A DNA stretch of 64,000 nucleotides from Xanthobacter sp. NM-25 (GCF_022138605.1 NZ_JACBFS010000001.1:496001-560000), one strand, 5' to 3'; counted from the stretch's first letter, positions 1-8,609 are shown. Notes: generated by a model not told the origin, from the letters alone. A program made the numbers and translations.

Positions 1-31
1 AAGCGAGGCGCACCTCATCGAATGCGAGCAT
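1..31 (-). CDS. ABC transporter ATP-binding protein, first 10 codons only
   Basis: On the minus strand an ATG at 31-29 opens a frame reading MLAFDEVRLA and running off the left edge. It begins 2 bp after the stop of the permease gene (TGA at 36-34), the usual place for the ATPase of a NitT/TauT/SsuB-type importer, and the peptide resembles the first beta strand of such ATPases. No Walker motif is inside the window, so the identity rests mainly on operon position. Confidence 0.55.
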   Translation of the reverse strand, partial: MLAFDEVRLA

Positions 32-33
32 GG

Positions 34-825
34 TCAGCCCCCTGCCGCCGCGAGCACCTGCGGCCGGTCGCTGCGCGCCGCCTGCCAGCCCCGCAGCGGC
101 GCCAGCAGAATCGCATCGGCGCACAGCAGCACCACCACCACGAGCACGATCCAGGCCATGGTCTGGGCGAGGTCGAGATAGGCCCGCGCATTGGCGATAC
201 CTCCCCCGACCCCATCAGCACCGCTCAACACCTCGGCCATCACCGCCACCTTGAAGGAGAAGGCCAGCGCGGTCGCCAGCGCCGGCACCAACTGCCCCGC
301 CAGCGCCGGCAGAATGAGATCCGTGGTGCGCTGCCACAGCGGCGCCCGGTACACCCGGGCCATTTCCTCCAGCCGGGGATCGCGGCTGCGCACCCCGTGC
401 ATCGCCGCCAGGAACACGATGGGTGCCGCGGTCACCGCCACCGTGAAGGCCGGCGCGGCGCCGCCGGGGCCGAACCACAAGAGCGCCAGAACCACCCAGG
501 CGATGGGGGGCGTGCCCAGAATCATGATCAGAACCGGCGTCGCCATGGCGCCCACCGGCATCACCAGCCCCCCGGCGAGGCCGAGCAGCAGCCCCACCGC
601 GCCGCCCACCGCGAAGCCGCCCAGCGCGTGGCCCGCGGTGGCCAGCAGCGCCGGCAGCGCCGCCCCCTCCACGATCAAGGCCCACAGGGCGCGCCCCGTC
701 TCCTGGAGCGAGGGCAGCACGAAGGGGCCGAGGGCGTGGAAGCCCCACTGCCAGGCGGCCGCCAGCAGCGCCACCCCGAACGCGCCCCAGCCCCACCGTG
801 CCATCTTGCCTGCATGGGCCGGCAT
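34..825 (-). CDS. ABC transporter permease, NitT/TauT (SsuC/TauC) type
   Basis: A 263-residue, strongly hydrophobic multi-pass inner-membrane protein of the normal length for SsuC/TauC-like permeases. The cytoplasmic EAA loop, which docks the ATPase, is seen around residues 155-175 (EEMARVYRAPLWQR...LPA). The ATG at 825 has a GAGGGGG ribosome site that overlaps the stop of the upstream binding-protein gene 10 bp away. The order is binding protein, permease, ATPase on the minus strand, so the three form one operon importing a small organic or inorganic anion. The substrate cannot be read from the sequence; sulfonate, nitrate-like ions or a pyrimidine precursor are all possible for this superfamily. 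Confidence 0.85.
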   Translation of the reverse strand: MPAHAGKMARWGWGAFGVALLAAAWQWGFHALGPFVLPSLQETGRALWALIVEGAALPALLATAGHALGGFAVGGAVGLLLGLAGGLVMPVGAMATPVLIMILGTPPIAWVVLALLWFGPGGAAPAFTVAVTAAPIVFLAAMHGVRSRDPRLEEMARVYRAPLWQRTTDLILPALAGQLVPALATALAFSFKVAVMAEVLSGADGVGGGIANARAYLDLAQTMAWIVLVVVVLLCADAILLAPLRGWQAARSDRPQVLAAAGG

Positions 826-835
826 GGCGGCCCCC

Positions 836-1834
836 TCACATGCTCAGATAGAAATCGTCCGGCGGCAGCTTGCCGCCGAGCGCTTCCGGCTGCATGGCCA
901 GAATGGTCTCGTAGAACGCCACCAGGCCCGCCTGCAGTTGCTTGGCGCCATCCGCCACCACATTGAAATGGGAAAGGGAGGCGGAGAAAACCGGTGCCTT
1001 CATCCCCATCTGGGCCTGCGCCAGCTCACCGGCGGGGCCGGGATTGGCGAGCACCCAGTCGCGGGCCGGACCAAGGCCCGCGCGCAGCGCTGCCATGACC
1101 TCCGGATTGTCCTCGATCAGCTTCTCATGCACCGCGACACCGGCCATGGGCAGGCCCAGGCCGTGATGCTGCGCACGCCAGACGTCCTGCAGGTTCACCG
1201 CGCGATAGAGCGGGCGGCCCGCCTGCTTCGCCATCATGATGGCGGCCGTGGCCGGCGGCTCCGACAGGACGGCCGTGGTGACCCGCCCGGCGGCCAGCAT
1301 CTGCGCCGCCTCCATCGAGGTCTGCACATAGGTGAGCTTCACATCCTTGTCGGGATCCATGCCGGCGCCCTTCAGGCAGGCCCGAAACACCAGATCCGGC
1401 ATATCGTTGCGGAAGAAGCCGAGCACGTCCTTGCCGGCGAGATCCTTGATATCCTTGATATTCGGGTCGGCGCTGACCACCGTCAGATGACCCATGGACA
1501 AGATGCACAGCAGCTTGAGCGGCAGGCCGCGATTGGCGAGATTGGCCGGCACATGGGTGGGCGTGGTGAACAGGCGGGTACGACCGGATACGATGGCGGC
1601 GCGCAGGTCATCCGTATCGCGCCACAGCCGAAAGGTGGCACCAGGGGCCGCCGCAGCGAGGCCGCCAGAGGCCATCAGCCGCGCCAGCACCACGGTCGAG
1701 CCATTCGGGGCACCGAGCACCTCGAGGCCGGTCGCCGGCGCCGCGAAGGCCCGGCCCAGCCCGGACCCGGCGATTCCACAGCTCGCTGCGGCGAGCGTGC
1801 CCAGCATCTTCCGGCGCGAAAGCAAAGCTTGCAT
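836..1834 (-). CDS. ABC transporter substrate-binding protein, NMT1/TauA type, Tat-exported
   Basis: A 332-residue periplasmic binding protein. The N terminus carries an SRRKMLG twin-arginine motif at about residues 6-12, then a hydrophobic stretch and an AFA-type cleavage site near residue 31, so export folded through Tat is likely. The body follows the NMT1/THI5-like fold, with segments such as GHLTVVSADPNIKDIKDLAGKDV matching the hinge region of TauA/SsuA relatives. The ATG at 1834 has GAGG 7 bp upstream. It is the first gene of the operon with the permease at 34-825 and the ATPase at the left edge. A Tat signal is less usual in this family and may point to a cofactor-bearing or tightly folded protein. 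The ligand is unknown. Confidence 0.8.
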   Translation of the reverse strand: MQALLSRRKMLGTLAAASCGIAGSGLGRAFAAPATGLEVLGAPNGSTVVLARLMASGGLAAAAPGATFRLWRDTDDLRAAIVSGRTRLFTTPTHVPANLANRGLPLKLLCILSMGHLTVVSADPNIKDIKDLAGKDVLGFFRNDMPDLVFRACLKGAGMDPDKDVKLTYVQTSMEAAQMLAAGRVTTAVLSEPPATAAIMMAKQAGRPLYRAVNLQDVWRAQHHGLGLPMAGVAVHEKLIEDNPEVMAALRAGLGPARDWVLANPGPAGELAQAQMGMKAPVFSASLSHFNVVADGAKQLQAGLVAFYETILAMQPEALGGKLPPDDFYLSM

Positions 1835-1879
1835 GAACCAACCTCATGAAATGGCGGGCGGGCCGCGCTCCACCCATGT

Positions 1880-1897
1880 TATATTCAATGAAATATA
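1880..1897. promoter_or_regulatory. AT-rich dyad between divergent binding-protein genes
   Basis: TATATT-n6-AATATA is a perfect 6-bp inverted repeat in an otherwise GC-rich intergenic region of 215 bp. It is 46 bp upstream of the ABC operon start (1834) and about 150 bp before the gene at 2050. It could be a regulator site or only a promoter region; no regulator gene adjoins it. Confidence 0.35.
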
Positions 1898-2049
1898 GCT
1901 GCGCCCATTCCGGTCTTTTCCGCAAGCGCACACAGGCGGCGGCGCCGCGACCAAGCGGCGCATTGGCGGCCTCGCCTTTTGCCGCGCGCAATGGCAGCAT
2001 GCCGCGCGATTGGCCAGAACATCGGACACGACAGCGCAAGGGGGGCGAC

Positions 2050-2913
2050 ATGGCGGCACTGAGGGACCGACTGCGATTTGTGATGGTGCTGCTGGCACTC
2101 GCCACGCCGGCCCTGGCGGGCGCGGCATCGGCCCAGACCCTCGACCGCATCGCCGCCGACAAGACCATTCGCATCGGCTATCGCCACTTCGCCCCGCCCT
2201 ATTCCTATGCCGCCAGCACCGGCAAGCCGGCGGGCTTCATTGTCGATCTGTGCCGGGAGGTGGCGGCCAACGTGCAGCGGGCCCTCAAGCTGCCGAAGCT
2301 GAACATCGAATATGTCGAGGTCTCCGCCGAGAATCGGTTCCAGGCGGTGCACGACGGCAAGATAGACGTGCTGTGCGAGCCCAGCTCCATGACCATGTCG
2401 CGGCGGGCGCTGGTGGATTTCTCCTTGCCCACGTTTCTCGATGGCGCCGGCGTCGTCACCCGCGGCAAGCCGGTGAAGGGGCTCGAAGAGCTGGAGGGGC
2501 GCAAGGTGGGGGTGCTGAAGGGCACCACCACCGAGGAGACGCTGCGCTCCACCCTGGCGCAGATGCGGGTGAAGGCGGACGTGGTGGCGGTTTCCGACCA
2601 TCCGGAGGGCCTGCGCCAGCTCGCCGATGGCAAGCTCGATGCCTATTTCGGCGACCGCGGCATCCTGCACTACCTCATCACCAACAGCCCCTATGCCGGC
2701 AGTCTGGCCCTGTCGGACCAGTATTTCACTTTCGAGACCTATGCCCTGGCCCTGCCCCGGGGTGACCAGGCGTTTCGTCTGCTGGTGGACAGCACCCTGG
2801 CCGATCTCTACCGCAGCGAGCAGATCCGCCAGATCTATGCCCGCACCTTCGGCGAATTCCCGCCGGACCAATTCCTCAACGCCCTATTCGTGATCAACGG
2901 CGTGCCGAAATAG
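2050..2913 (+). CDS. Orphan amino-acid-type periplasmic binding protein (PBPb/SBP_bac_3)
   Basis: A 287-residue protein with a Sec signal peptide (hydrophobic core at about residues 9-25, cleavage after ASA near residue 27) followed by a complete type II periplasmic binding fold. The mature part begins LDRIAADKTIRIGYRHFAPPYS, the standard first strand of polar-amino-acid binding proteins, and has the hinge region GRKVGVLKGTTTEETLR. The frame is open further upstream, but the ATG at 2050 follows GGGGGGCGAC and is the only start that leaves a normal signal peptide. No permease or ATPase gene lies beside it, so it either serves a transporter encoded elsewhere or acts as a sensor. The ligand is not known; GltI-like glutamate/aspartate proteins are the nearest in look. 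Confidence 0.8.
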   Translation: MAALRDRLRFVMVLLALATPALAGAASAQTLDRIAADKTIRIGYRHFAPPYSYAASTGKPAGFIVDLCREVAANVQRALKLPKLNIEYVEVSAENRFQAVHDGKIDVLCEPSSMTMSRRALVDFSLPTFLDGAGVVTRGKPVKGLEELEGRKVGVLKGTTTEETLRSTLAQMRVKADVVAVSDHPEGLRQLADGKLDAYFGDRGILHYLITNSPYAGSLALSDQYFTFETYALALPRGDQAFRLLVDSTLADLYRSEQIRQIYARTFGEFPPDQFLNALFVINGVPK

Positions 2914-3004
2914 CAGAGGGTTTCCGCTCTCCCCTGCGGCACCGCCTTTTCCCCTTCATGCAATCGTGCCAAGGGGAGGCGACTGATCCGCACACGGAAC
3001 GCAC

Positions 3005-3988
3005 ATGAACACGCTCGACGCTGAAGGCCTGCTGACCGCCTGGTCCTTCGACGGCAAGGGGGCCGGAACGCGCATCGGCTGGCATGAGATCCTGCGCACG
3101 CCCATCGCCGAGGGCGGCTTCCTGTGGCTTCACTTCCGCCACATCGAGCGGGCCGACCAAGTCTGGCTGCGGCAGACCAGCGGCGTGGATCCCTCCGCCG
3201 TGGAGGCCCTGGTGGAATCGGAGGCGCGGCCGCGCTGCGCAGTGTTCGCCGATGGCGCCCTGCTCTCCCTGCGCGGCATCAATCTGCAACGCAATGCACT
3301 GCCCGAGGAGCTGATCACCGTCCACCTGTGGGTGGATGCGCGCCGCATCATCTCCGTGCAGCACGAACCCCTGTCGGCCATTGCCGATTATGAGGACATG
3401 CTCAAGCGCGGCCGTTGCCCGCGCAGCCAGGGCGAGTTCATCGCCGAACTGTCCATGCGGCTGGTGGACCGGCTCGATGCGGTGGTGAACAGCCTGATCG
3501 ACGAGGCGGATGAGCTCGAGGATGCGGTTCAGTCCGCGGAGAGTTCCGAGCTGCTGCGCCAGGTTGCGGTGCTGCGGCGGGTGGCCATCAAGCTGCGGCG
3601 CCACATCGCCCCGCAGCGGGAGGCGCTCAACCATTTCTCGCTGGAAGACGACGACTGGCTGGGCCCCAAGGACCGCAACCGCATCCGCGATGCGGCCGAC
3701 CGCGTCACCCGCTTCACCGAGGAGCTGGACAGCGTGCGCGAGCGCGCCGCCGTGATCCGCGACCAGATGGTGGACCGGCGCGCCGAGCAGATGAATCAAT
3801 CCATGCTGGTTCTGGCGGTGGTCACCGTGGTGTTCGCCCCGCTCACCCTCATCTCCGGCATGTTCGGCATGAACGTGGGCGGCATTCCCGGCTCCACGGA
3901 TGGCGAAGGCTTCTGGATCGTCAGCGTGATCCTGCTGGGGCTCGGCGGCTTCTTCCTGTGGGCATTCCGCCGCCTGCGCTGGATCTGA
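3005..3988 (+). CDS. zntB: CorA-family metal ion transporter, ZntB-like
   Basis: A 327-residue protein of the CorA superfamily. A large acidic cytoplasmic N-terminal domain ends in a long helix, followed by two C-terminal membrane segments (about residues 266-290 and 303-323). The signature GMN tripeptide is at residues 288-290, followed by VGGIPG, which fits ZntB better than the MPEL of classical CorA. ZntB proteins import zinc driven by protons; CorA proteins import magnesium, nickel and cobalt, and sequence alone does not fully separate them. The ATG at 3005 is 91 bp after the preceding gene, which suggests its own promoter. It is a single-gene unit. Confidence 0.85.
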   Translation: MNTLDAEGLLTAWSFDGKGAGTRIGWHEILRTPIAEGGFLWLHFRHIERADQVWLRQTSGVDPSAVEALVESEARPRCAVFADGALLSLRGINLQRNALPEELITVHLWVDARRIISVQHEPLSAIADYEDMLKRGRCPRSQGEFIAELSMRLVDRLDAVVNSLIDEADELEDAVQSAESSELLRQVAVLRRVAIKLRRHIAPQREALNHFSLEDDDWLGPKDRNRIRDAADRVTRFTEELDSVRERAAVIRDQMVDRRAEQMNQSMLVLAVVTVVFAPLTLISGMFGMNVGGIPGSTDGEGFWIVSVILLGLGGFFLWAFRRLRWI

Positions 3989-4018
3989 GCGATCCGCCCA
4001 GCGGCCTCGGGCCGCCGG

Positions 4019-5689
4019 CTACTGACCGGCGGCGAACACGCTGGGGAAGGGCCGGCCGCGCACATCGAACACGCGGGCGTAGGTGACGCCATCGCGCTCG
4101 ATCTTCACCAGCACCGGCGCCTTGACGTCGGCGCAATAGAACTCGCCCAGCGCCAGATAGAAGTCGGCATGCCGGCTGTCATAGGTGGTCTCGTAGCGCG
4201 GGCCCAACTCGGCAGCGGCGGCGAAATAGGGCCCACACACGGCCACCCGCAGCTTGCGCCCCTGCGGCAGGGTCCGCGTGTGCGCATCCACATATTCATC
4301 AAGCTCTTCAGTGGCCTGCTTGAACGCCAGGCCCCAATAATCGAGCATGAACATTTTCTGGGCGCCGCGGATACCACCGATGATGTGGTTGTAATAGGTA
4401 TATTCGTAAGGGTGCAATTTGAAGAAGTTGGCGGCCGGGAACAGCACTCCGACCACGAAGACGCTTGCCAGCGCGCCGCGGCCCACGGCGCTGCGGCTCG
4501 GCTGCCACGCCCCCAGATGGACACGCACCAGACCCGGCAGCGCCTCGGCCTTGCGCCACAGCCACGCGGCGGCGAGGCTGGCCAGCACCGCCAGAGCCGG
4601 CGACACGAACACGAAATGGCGGATGCCGTTGTAGACCACCGGCCGGGTCGTCACCACCAGAGCGATCGGGAACAGGGCGGCCATCACCACCAGAATGAGC
4701 CGCGCGCGGCGCGCCGGCGTGTCGTGGCCGGCGAACACCGCCACCACAGACCCCACCGCTCCGGCCACGGCCAGCCCCAGGAACAGCTCCGGCATCTGCA
4801 CCGAGAATAGGGTCGGCACATAGCTGCGCGGCATGTCGGGCACGAGGATCGGCCGCCCCTCGAACATCTCACGCCACGGCACTTCCCAGAACTTCGAGTA
4901 ATATTTCAACGCCAGGAAGGGATTGTCCGGCTGGGCCACGCCCCACGGCCACACCATGCCGAGCACGAAGTAGGCGAGCGGCAGCCCCAGCGCCAGCAGC
5001 AGCACAAACCGCCCCATACGCGCGGCGCTGGCCCGCAGACCCTGACTGCGCCACTCGCTCACGAACACGAAGGCCAGGGCCAGGGCGAGATAGATCACCG
5101 TCATCCCCCCCACCACCCGCGTGCCCACCGCGAGGCCGGCGAAAATGCCGAACAGAGTCACCGTGCGCGGCGTGGGATTGGGGAACTCATCAAACGCGCG
5201 AACCGCCGCATAGATCAGGCCGATGACCGCCACAGCGAAGGGAATGTCCTTCGCGTTCATGAACATATGGCCATAGTAGAGGGGACAGATGGCGAGCAAG
5301 GCGATGGCCGCGAAACCCGCCACCGGGCCCGCCAGACGCCGGGCGAGCCGCCACACCACCACGAAGCCCGCCAGCCCCACCGCCGCCCCCAGGAAGCGCC
5401 GGATGTCGAACACATCGAACGGCAGGACCTTGGCCAGCATGTCGGCGATCACGTCGAAGCCGCCGCCGTAATAGTAGAGGTTGACGAAGGAGAAGACCTT
5501 CCGGTCGGTCAGCCCGGACGCGAAATAGTTGTAGAGTAGGCTGCCGTATTGGGAATGGGTGAAATCATCCCAGCCGAGCCCGTAGTCGGCGAAGGTGAAT
5601 GCGGCAATGGCCGCGAGCACCAGCAGCAAAGCGATGGAACAGGCATCAGCGCGCGCACCCGGCCGCCGGCTGTTAAGCAGCACCCACAT
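4019..5689 (-). CDS. GT39/ArnT-like integral membrane glycosyltransferase
   Basis: A 556-residue polytopic membrane protein. After a first membrane helix (about residues 17-34) comes DYGLGWDDFTH at residues 35-45; an acidic pair in this first periplasmic loop (D41, D42) is the catalytic hallmark of the GT-C superfamily (PMT/ArnT-like enzymes using polyprenyl-phosphate sugars). About ten more hydrophobic helices follow, then a soluble C-terminal part. It probably transfers a sugar from a lipid carrier to a lipid, glycan or protein at the outer face of the inner membrane, but donor and acceptor are unknown. It stands alone without polysaccharide genes. The frame is open to 5815; the ATG at 5689 was chosen because it begins just before the first helix, although no strong ribosome site is visible. 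Confidence 0.7.
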   Translation of the reverse strand: MWVLLNSRRPGARADACSIALLLVLAAIAAFTFADYGLGWDDFTHSQYGSLLYNYFASGLTDRKVFSFVNLYYYGGGFDVIADMLAKVLPFDVFDIRRFLGAAVGLAGFVVVWRLARRLAGPVAGFAAIALLAICPLYYGHMFMNAKDIPFAVAVIGLIYAAVRAFDEFPNPTPRTVTLFGIFAGLAVGTRVVGGMTVIYLALALAFVFVSEWRSQGLRASAARMGRFVLLLALGLPLAYFVLGMVWPWGVAQPDNPFLALKYYSKFWEVPWREMFEGRPILVPDMPRSYVPTLFSVQMPELFLGLAVAGAVGSVVAVFAGHDTPARRARLILVVMAALFPIALVVTTRPVVYNGIRHFVFVSPALAVLASLAAAWLWRKAEALPGLVRVHLGAWQPSRSAVGRGALASVFVVGVLFPAANFFKLHPYEYTYYNHIIGGIRGAQKMFMLDYWGLAFKQATEELDEYVDAHTRTLPQGRKLRVAVCGPYFAAAAELGPRYETTYDSRHADFYLALGEFYCADVKAPVLVKIERDGVTYARVFDVRGRPFPSVFAAGQ

Positions 5690-6069
5690 GGACGGAGGAC
5701 CCCAAAACGAGACACCTGAACTGAGCGCCCATCCGCCGCCGTCCCTATCCCACCACCACCTGCGGCACGCCGCAGGGTCGCGTCTCGGGTCCGTCTCGCG
5801 AAGGAGAGCGCACATAAGATCGGCTAACTTGGAACTGCAACAAGATTATGCCGGGGGTGGCCCAAATTGCGGTTTTTTACGTCCGCGAACGCGGCATTTG
5901 CTCCAATCTGGAAGGGTATTGCTACTGCTGCTCAATGGCAGGTGAGAAAAAGACGCAACCCAGGCGGTTATTGCATCGCACGCCATGACTCCGGCGGGTC
6001 CCGAGGGGATCGAGGCCAAAAAAACGCCCCGGCCGATGGCCGGGGCGTTTCATTCCACGTCGGCCGGGA
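5690..6069. other. Intergenic region between the glycosyltransferase and sodB
   Basis: About 380 bp with no convincing gene. It should hold the promoter of the minus-strand glycosyltransferase gene and, at its right end, the sodB terminator. The central part (about 5820-5940) is less GC-rich than its surroundings. I see no further conserved element. Confidence 0.5.
6018..6050 (-). terminator. Rho-independent terminator of sodB
   Basis: On the minus strand AAACGCCCCGGCC pairs with GGCCGGGGCGTTT across a 3-nt loop, a 13-bp stem, and is followed by a run of seven T. It lies 20 bp after the sodB stop. Confidence 0.9.
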
Positions 6070-6666
6070 TCAGACGGCCTTTGCGTACAGCTCCGCCACA
6101 TACTCCCAGTTGACCAGCTGGTCGACGAACGCCTTGAGGTAGTCGGGCCGCCGGTTGCGGTAGTCGATGTAGTAGGAGTGCTCCCACACGTCGACGCCGA
6201 GGATCGGGGTCGCGCCGTGCACCAGCGGGTTCTCGCCATTGGCGGTCTTGGAGACCTCGAGCTTGCCGTCCTTCACGGACAGCCAGGCCCAGCCGGAGCC
6301 GAACTGGGTGGTGCCGGCGGCGACGAAGTCTTCCTTGAACTTCTCGACCGAGCCGATGTCCTCGATGATCTTCTTCTCGAGCTCACCGGGAATGGCGCCG
6401 CCACCGTTGGGCTTCATCCAGTTCCAGAAGTGCAGGTGGTTGTAGTGCTGGCCGGCATTGTTGAAGAGCCCGGCATTCTTGCCGAACGAGCCTTTCACGA
6501 TCTCCTCAAGGGATTTCCCTTCAAATTCAGTTCCCTTTAAGAGATTATTGCCATTATTCACATAAGCGAGGTGGTGCTTGTCGTGGTGGTACTCGAGGGT
6601 CTCCCGCGACATGAAGGGGGCGAGAGAGTCATAGGAGTACGGCAGGTCGGGCAGCGTAAAGGACAT
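6070..6666 (-). CDS. sodB: Superoxide dismutase, iron-type
   Basis: A 198-residue Fe/Mn-family superoxide dismutase, which converts superoxide to oxygen and hydrogen peroxide. It has no signal peptide, so it is cytosolic. The metal ligands are visible: H27 in EYHHDKHH, the histidine in NHLHFW, and the aspartate and histidine of DVWEHSYY. NNAGQHYNH carries the glutamine of iron-type enzymes in the position where manganese enzymes have glycine, so iron or cambialistic use is likely. The ATG at 6666 follows GGAGA at 7 bp; an upstream in-frame start at 6681 is less suitable. It has its own terminator and is a single-gene unit. A role beside the Fe-S and iron uptake genes of this window is natural, but no iron box was recognised in front of it. 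Confidence 0.95.
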   Translation of the reverse strand: MSFTLPDLPYSYDSLAPFMSRETLEYHHDKHHLAYVNNGNNLLKGTEFEGKSLEEIVKGSFGKNAGLFNNAGQHYNHLHFWNWMKPNGGGAIPGELEKKIIEDIGSVEKFKEDFVAAGTTQFGSGWAWLSVKDGKLEVSKTANGENPLVHGATPILGVDVWEHSYYIDYRNRRPDYLKAFVDQLVNWEYVAELYAKAV

Positions 6667-6910
6667 GAAACATCTCCGCAAACGATCCGGCGACAGGCTC
6701 GACGCAAGGGCCCCATGTCGGTTTGGTCGGCAGGTGCAGAGCGTCCGAGCTGGGACCTAGATAGGGCCGGGCCGGTCTCCAAACAACCTTGATCTCGCCA
6801 ATTTTGTGGGCGCCACCACGCCTATGCATACGATGCGTCCCCATTGGGGTATGGGGGCGCCTTCCGGGCGCGAGCCGCGCCATGCCGGTTCAGTGAAATG
6901 GGGTAGCGGG

Positions 6911-7714
6911 ATGTGGTGGTTTTTAGTCCTTCTCGGTGTGCTGATCACGCTATCCGGCGTCTCGGTGATCGCCCTCGGCGTCTCCATCTTCATCTCCACC
7001 TTCGGCAACACGCTGATCACGACGGGTGCGGTTGCGGCATCCGGCGGCTTGGTCATCATCGCCATGGGCCTGGTGCTGCGACAGATGGAGCGCCTGTCCC
7101 AGCGCATCGAGACCGCTATCGCCCGCGGCCGCGGCGGCGCGCCCGATATGGATGAGGAGATGGAGGACGAACCTGCCCTCGCGCCCCAGATCCCCATGGA
7201 CGACGCGATGGAGCCCGCCATCGAGGAGGCGCCGCCGGCCGAGCCGGTGCGCACCGTGAGCCGCGAACCCCAGCGCCGCGCCCCCGCGCTCTCGGTGGAA
7301 GACCTGCTGCCGCCCGAAGCCACCTCGGCTCCCCCGCAGGAGCCCCAGCCCCGCCGCGCTCCGCCGGCCCGTCCGGTGGAGGCCCCGGTGGCCGATCCCA
7401 TGCTCGACGCGCGCCGGGCGCACCTTGCCCGCCGTGGCGAGGCACCGCCGCGGCCGACGCCCGAACCGGCCCTGCCGCCCCTGCCCCGCACCGGCTATGA
7501 GCCGCCGCCCCGGACGGGCGAACCAAAGCCCGCCGCACCGGCGGTCGAAGCCGAGCCGGCACCCGAGGAGCCGCGCATCCTCAAATCCGGCATCGTCGGC
7601 GGCATGGCCTATACGCTCTATTCGGATGGGTCGATTCAGGCCGAGCTGCCCGATGGCGTGGTGCGCTTCGCCTCGCTGCAGGAACTGCGCGACCACGTGG
7701 CGCGCACCCAGTAG
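6911..7714 (+). CDS. Conserved hypothetical membrane protein with proline-rich linker
   Basis: A 267-residue protein of unknown function. Two membrane helices (about residues 2-25 and 35-58) are followed by a short helix and a long proline/alanine/glutamate-rich linker (about residues 75-215). A compact C-terminal module of about 45 residues (KSGIVGGMAYTLYSDGS...LPDGVVRFASLQELRDHV) is predicted to form a small beta-rich unit plus a helix. The N terminus fits a cytoplasmic-membrane anchor with the C-terminal module held at a distance. The frame is open from 6806, but ATG 6911 opens directly on the first helix. The C-terminal module looks like those of uncharacterised proteins of Hyphomicrobiales. 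Function cannot be assigned. Confidence 0.7.
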   Translation: MWWFLVLLGVLITLSGVSVIALGVSIFISTFGNTLITTGAVAASGGLVIIAMGLVLRQMERLSQRIETAIARGRGGAPDMDEEMEDEPALAPQIPMDDAMEPAIEEAPPAEPVRTVSREPQRRAPALSVEDLLPPEATSAPPQEPQPRRAPPARPVEAPVADPMLDARRAHLARRGEAPPRPTPEPALPPLPRTGYEPPPRTGEPKPAAPAVEAEPAPEEPRILKSGIVGGMAYTLYSDGSIQAELPDGVVRFASLQELRDHVARTQ

Positions 7715-7724
7715 GTGCGCGAGA

Positions 7725-7750
7725 CGGCGGGCGCCAGAGGTCGCCCGCCG
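7725..7750 (+). terminator. Stem-loop after the proline-rich membrane protein gene
   Basis: CGGCGGGCG pairs with CGCCCGCCG across an 8-nt loop, 10 bp after the stop of the gene ending at 7714. There is no T-run, so this is at best a weak terminator or an mRNA 3' end stabiliser. Confidence 0.4.
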
Positions 7751-7892
7751 AGCCTGATTCAACGGGCGTGTCCTGATGAGCCGGGTCGCAGCCGCGCAGC
7801 GCCAGCGGCCGCCATGCGAGACGCCGATCGGCCACAGGCTCGTTCGCGGCGGGGAGTCATTCAAACGACCAGAACCGAAGCGACCCGGGCCC

Positions 7893-7977
7893 TGGTGTGG
7901 GCGGCGGGGATCGAACCCGCACGCCTAAAGGCGAGGGATTTTAAGTCCCTTGCGTCTACCAGTTTCGCCACGCCCAC
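7893..7977 (-). tRNA. tRNA-Leu(UAA)
   Basis: On the minus strand the 7-bp acceptor stem GUGGGCG/CGCCCAC, the D arm, an anticodon stem around loop CTTAAAA with anticodon UAA, a class II variable arm (GCCUUUAGGC) and the T arm GGGUUCGAUCCCC are all present. The discriminator base is A and the 3' CCA is encoded in the DNA (7895-7893). Length is 85 nt. The long variable arm and A73 fit leucine identity. Confidence 0.97.
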
Positions 7978-8055
7978 AACGCGGCGCGCATCAGCGCGCT
8001 GGGCTTCTTAGCGGGTCTGCCGCGCCGCGCCAACTGCGCGATGGGTCGTCCCGCC

Positions 8056-8457
8056 TCAGGCGTCGCCAACCGCAGACGCATCCGCCGGCACCAGCGAGAC
8101 GGACTCGCCGCAGCCACAGGCGGAAACCTGATTCGGATTGTTGAACACGAACTGAGCCGCGAGCTTGTCCTCCTTGAAGTCCATCTCGGTGCCCAGCAGA
8201 AACAGTAACGCCTTGGAATCAATCACGACGCGCACACCTTTTTCCTCCACGACGGTATCCAAAGGCGCGATCTCGTTCGTATACTCCATCGTGTATGACA
8301 TGCCGGCGCAGCCACCATTGGCCACACCGAGCCGCACGGCCGCACCCGCCTCCTGCTGCGACAGAATCTCGTGCAGGCGCGCAGCTGCGGCCTCGGTGAT
8401 GCTCAGAACAGCAGGACGCGCACGCGTCTTCGCAGAAGGAGGGGAAGTGTCACTCAT
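8056..8457 (-). CDS. sufA: Iron-sulfur cluster assembly A-type carrier (SufA/IscA/HesB family)
   Basis: A 133-residue A-type carrier that accepts a nascent Fe-S cluster from the SufBCD scaffold and hands it to apoproteins. The three cluster-binding cysteines are present: C50 in NGGCAG and the C-terminal pair C114-G-C116. A polar extension of about 15 residues precedes the conserved domain. The ATG at 8457 follows GGAG at 7 bp; the frame is open further upstream but without a good ribosome site. In related bacteria this gene usually closes the suf operon; here it is cut off from sufT (12842-13219) by the 3.7-kb GGDEF/EAL gene on the other strand, so it must have its own promoter. Confidence 0.9.
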   Translation of the reverse strand: MSDTSPPSAKTRARPAVLSITEAAAARLHEILSQQEAGAAVRLGVANGGCAGMSYTMEYTNEIAPLDTVVEEKGVRVVIDSKALLFLLGTEMDFKEDKLAAQFVFNNPNQVSACGCGESVSLVPADASAVGDA

Positions 8458-8591
8458 GATGCAACTCCGGCCGGCGCCCAGGCGATGCGAGCGCGGATCT
8501 TCACCTAAATGGTGGATGTGGGCGCCACCCACAAGGCGCAGAGTAACGATGCCCGCCAATCCTTGGCCTCTTCGCCTGTGGCATATGGTCA

Positions 8592-8609
8592 AGTTTTAGC
8601 TTTAAAACT
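8592..8609. promoter_or_regulatory. AT-rich dyad between sufA and the GGDEF/EAL gene
   Basis: AGTTTTA-gctt-TAAAACT is a 7-bp perfect inverted repeat, 135 bp upstream of sufA and 83 bp upstream of the gene at 8693. The position suits an operator for one of the two divergent promoters, or both. It is only distantly similar to an iron control element. Confidence 0.35.

Noticed and set aside
7893..7977. tRNA-Leu as an integration site for a mobile element
   Set aside because: No integrase gene, no repeated 3' tRNA end and normal housekeeping neighbours.
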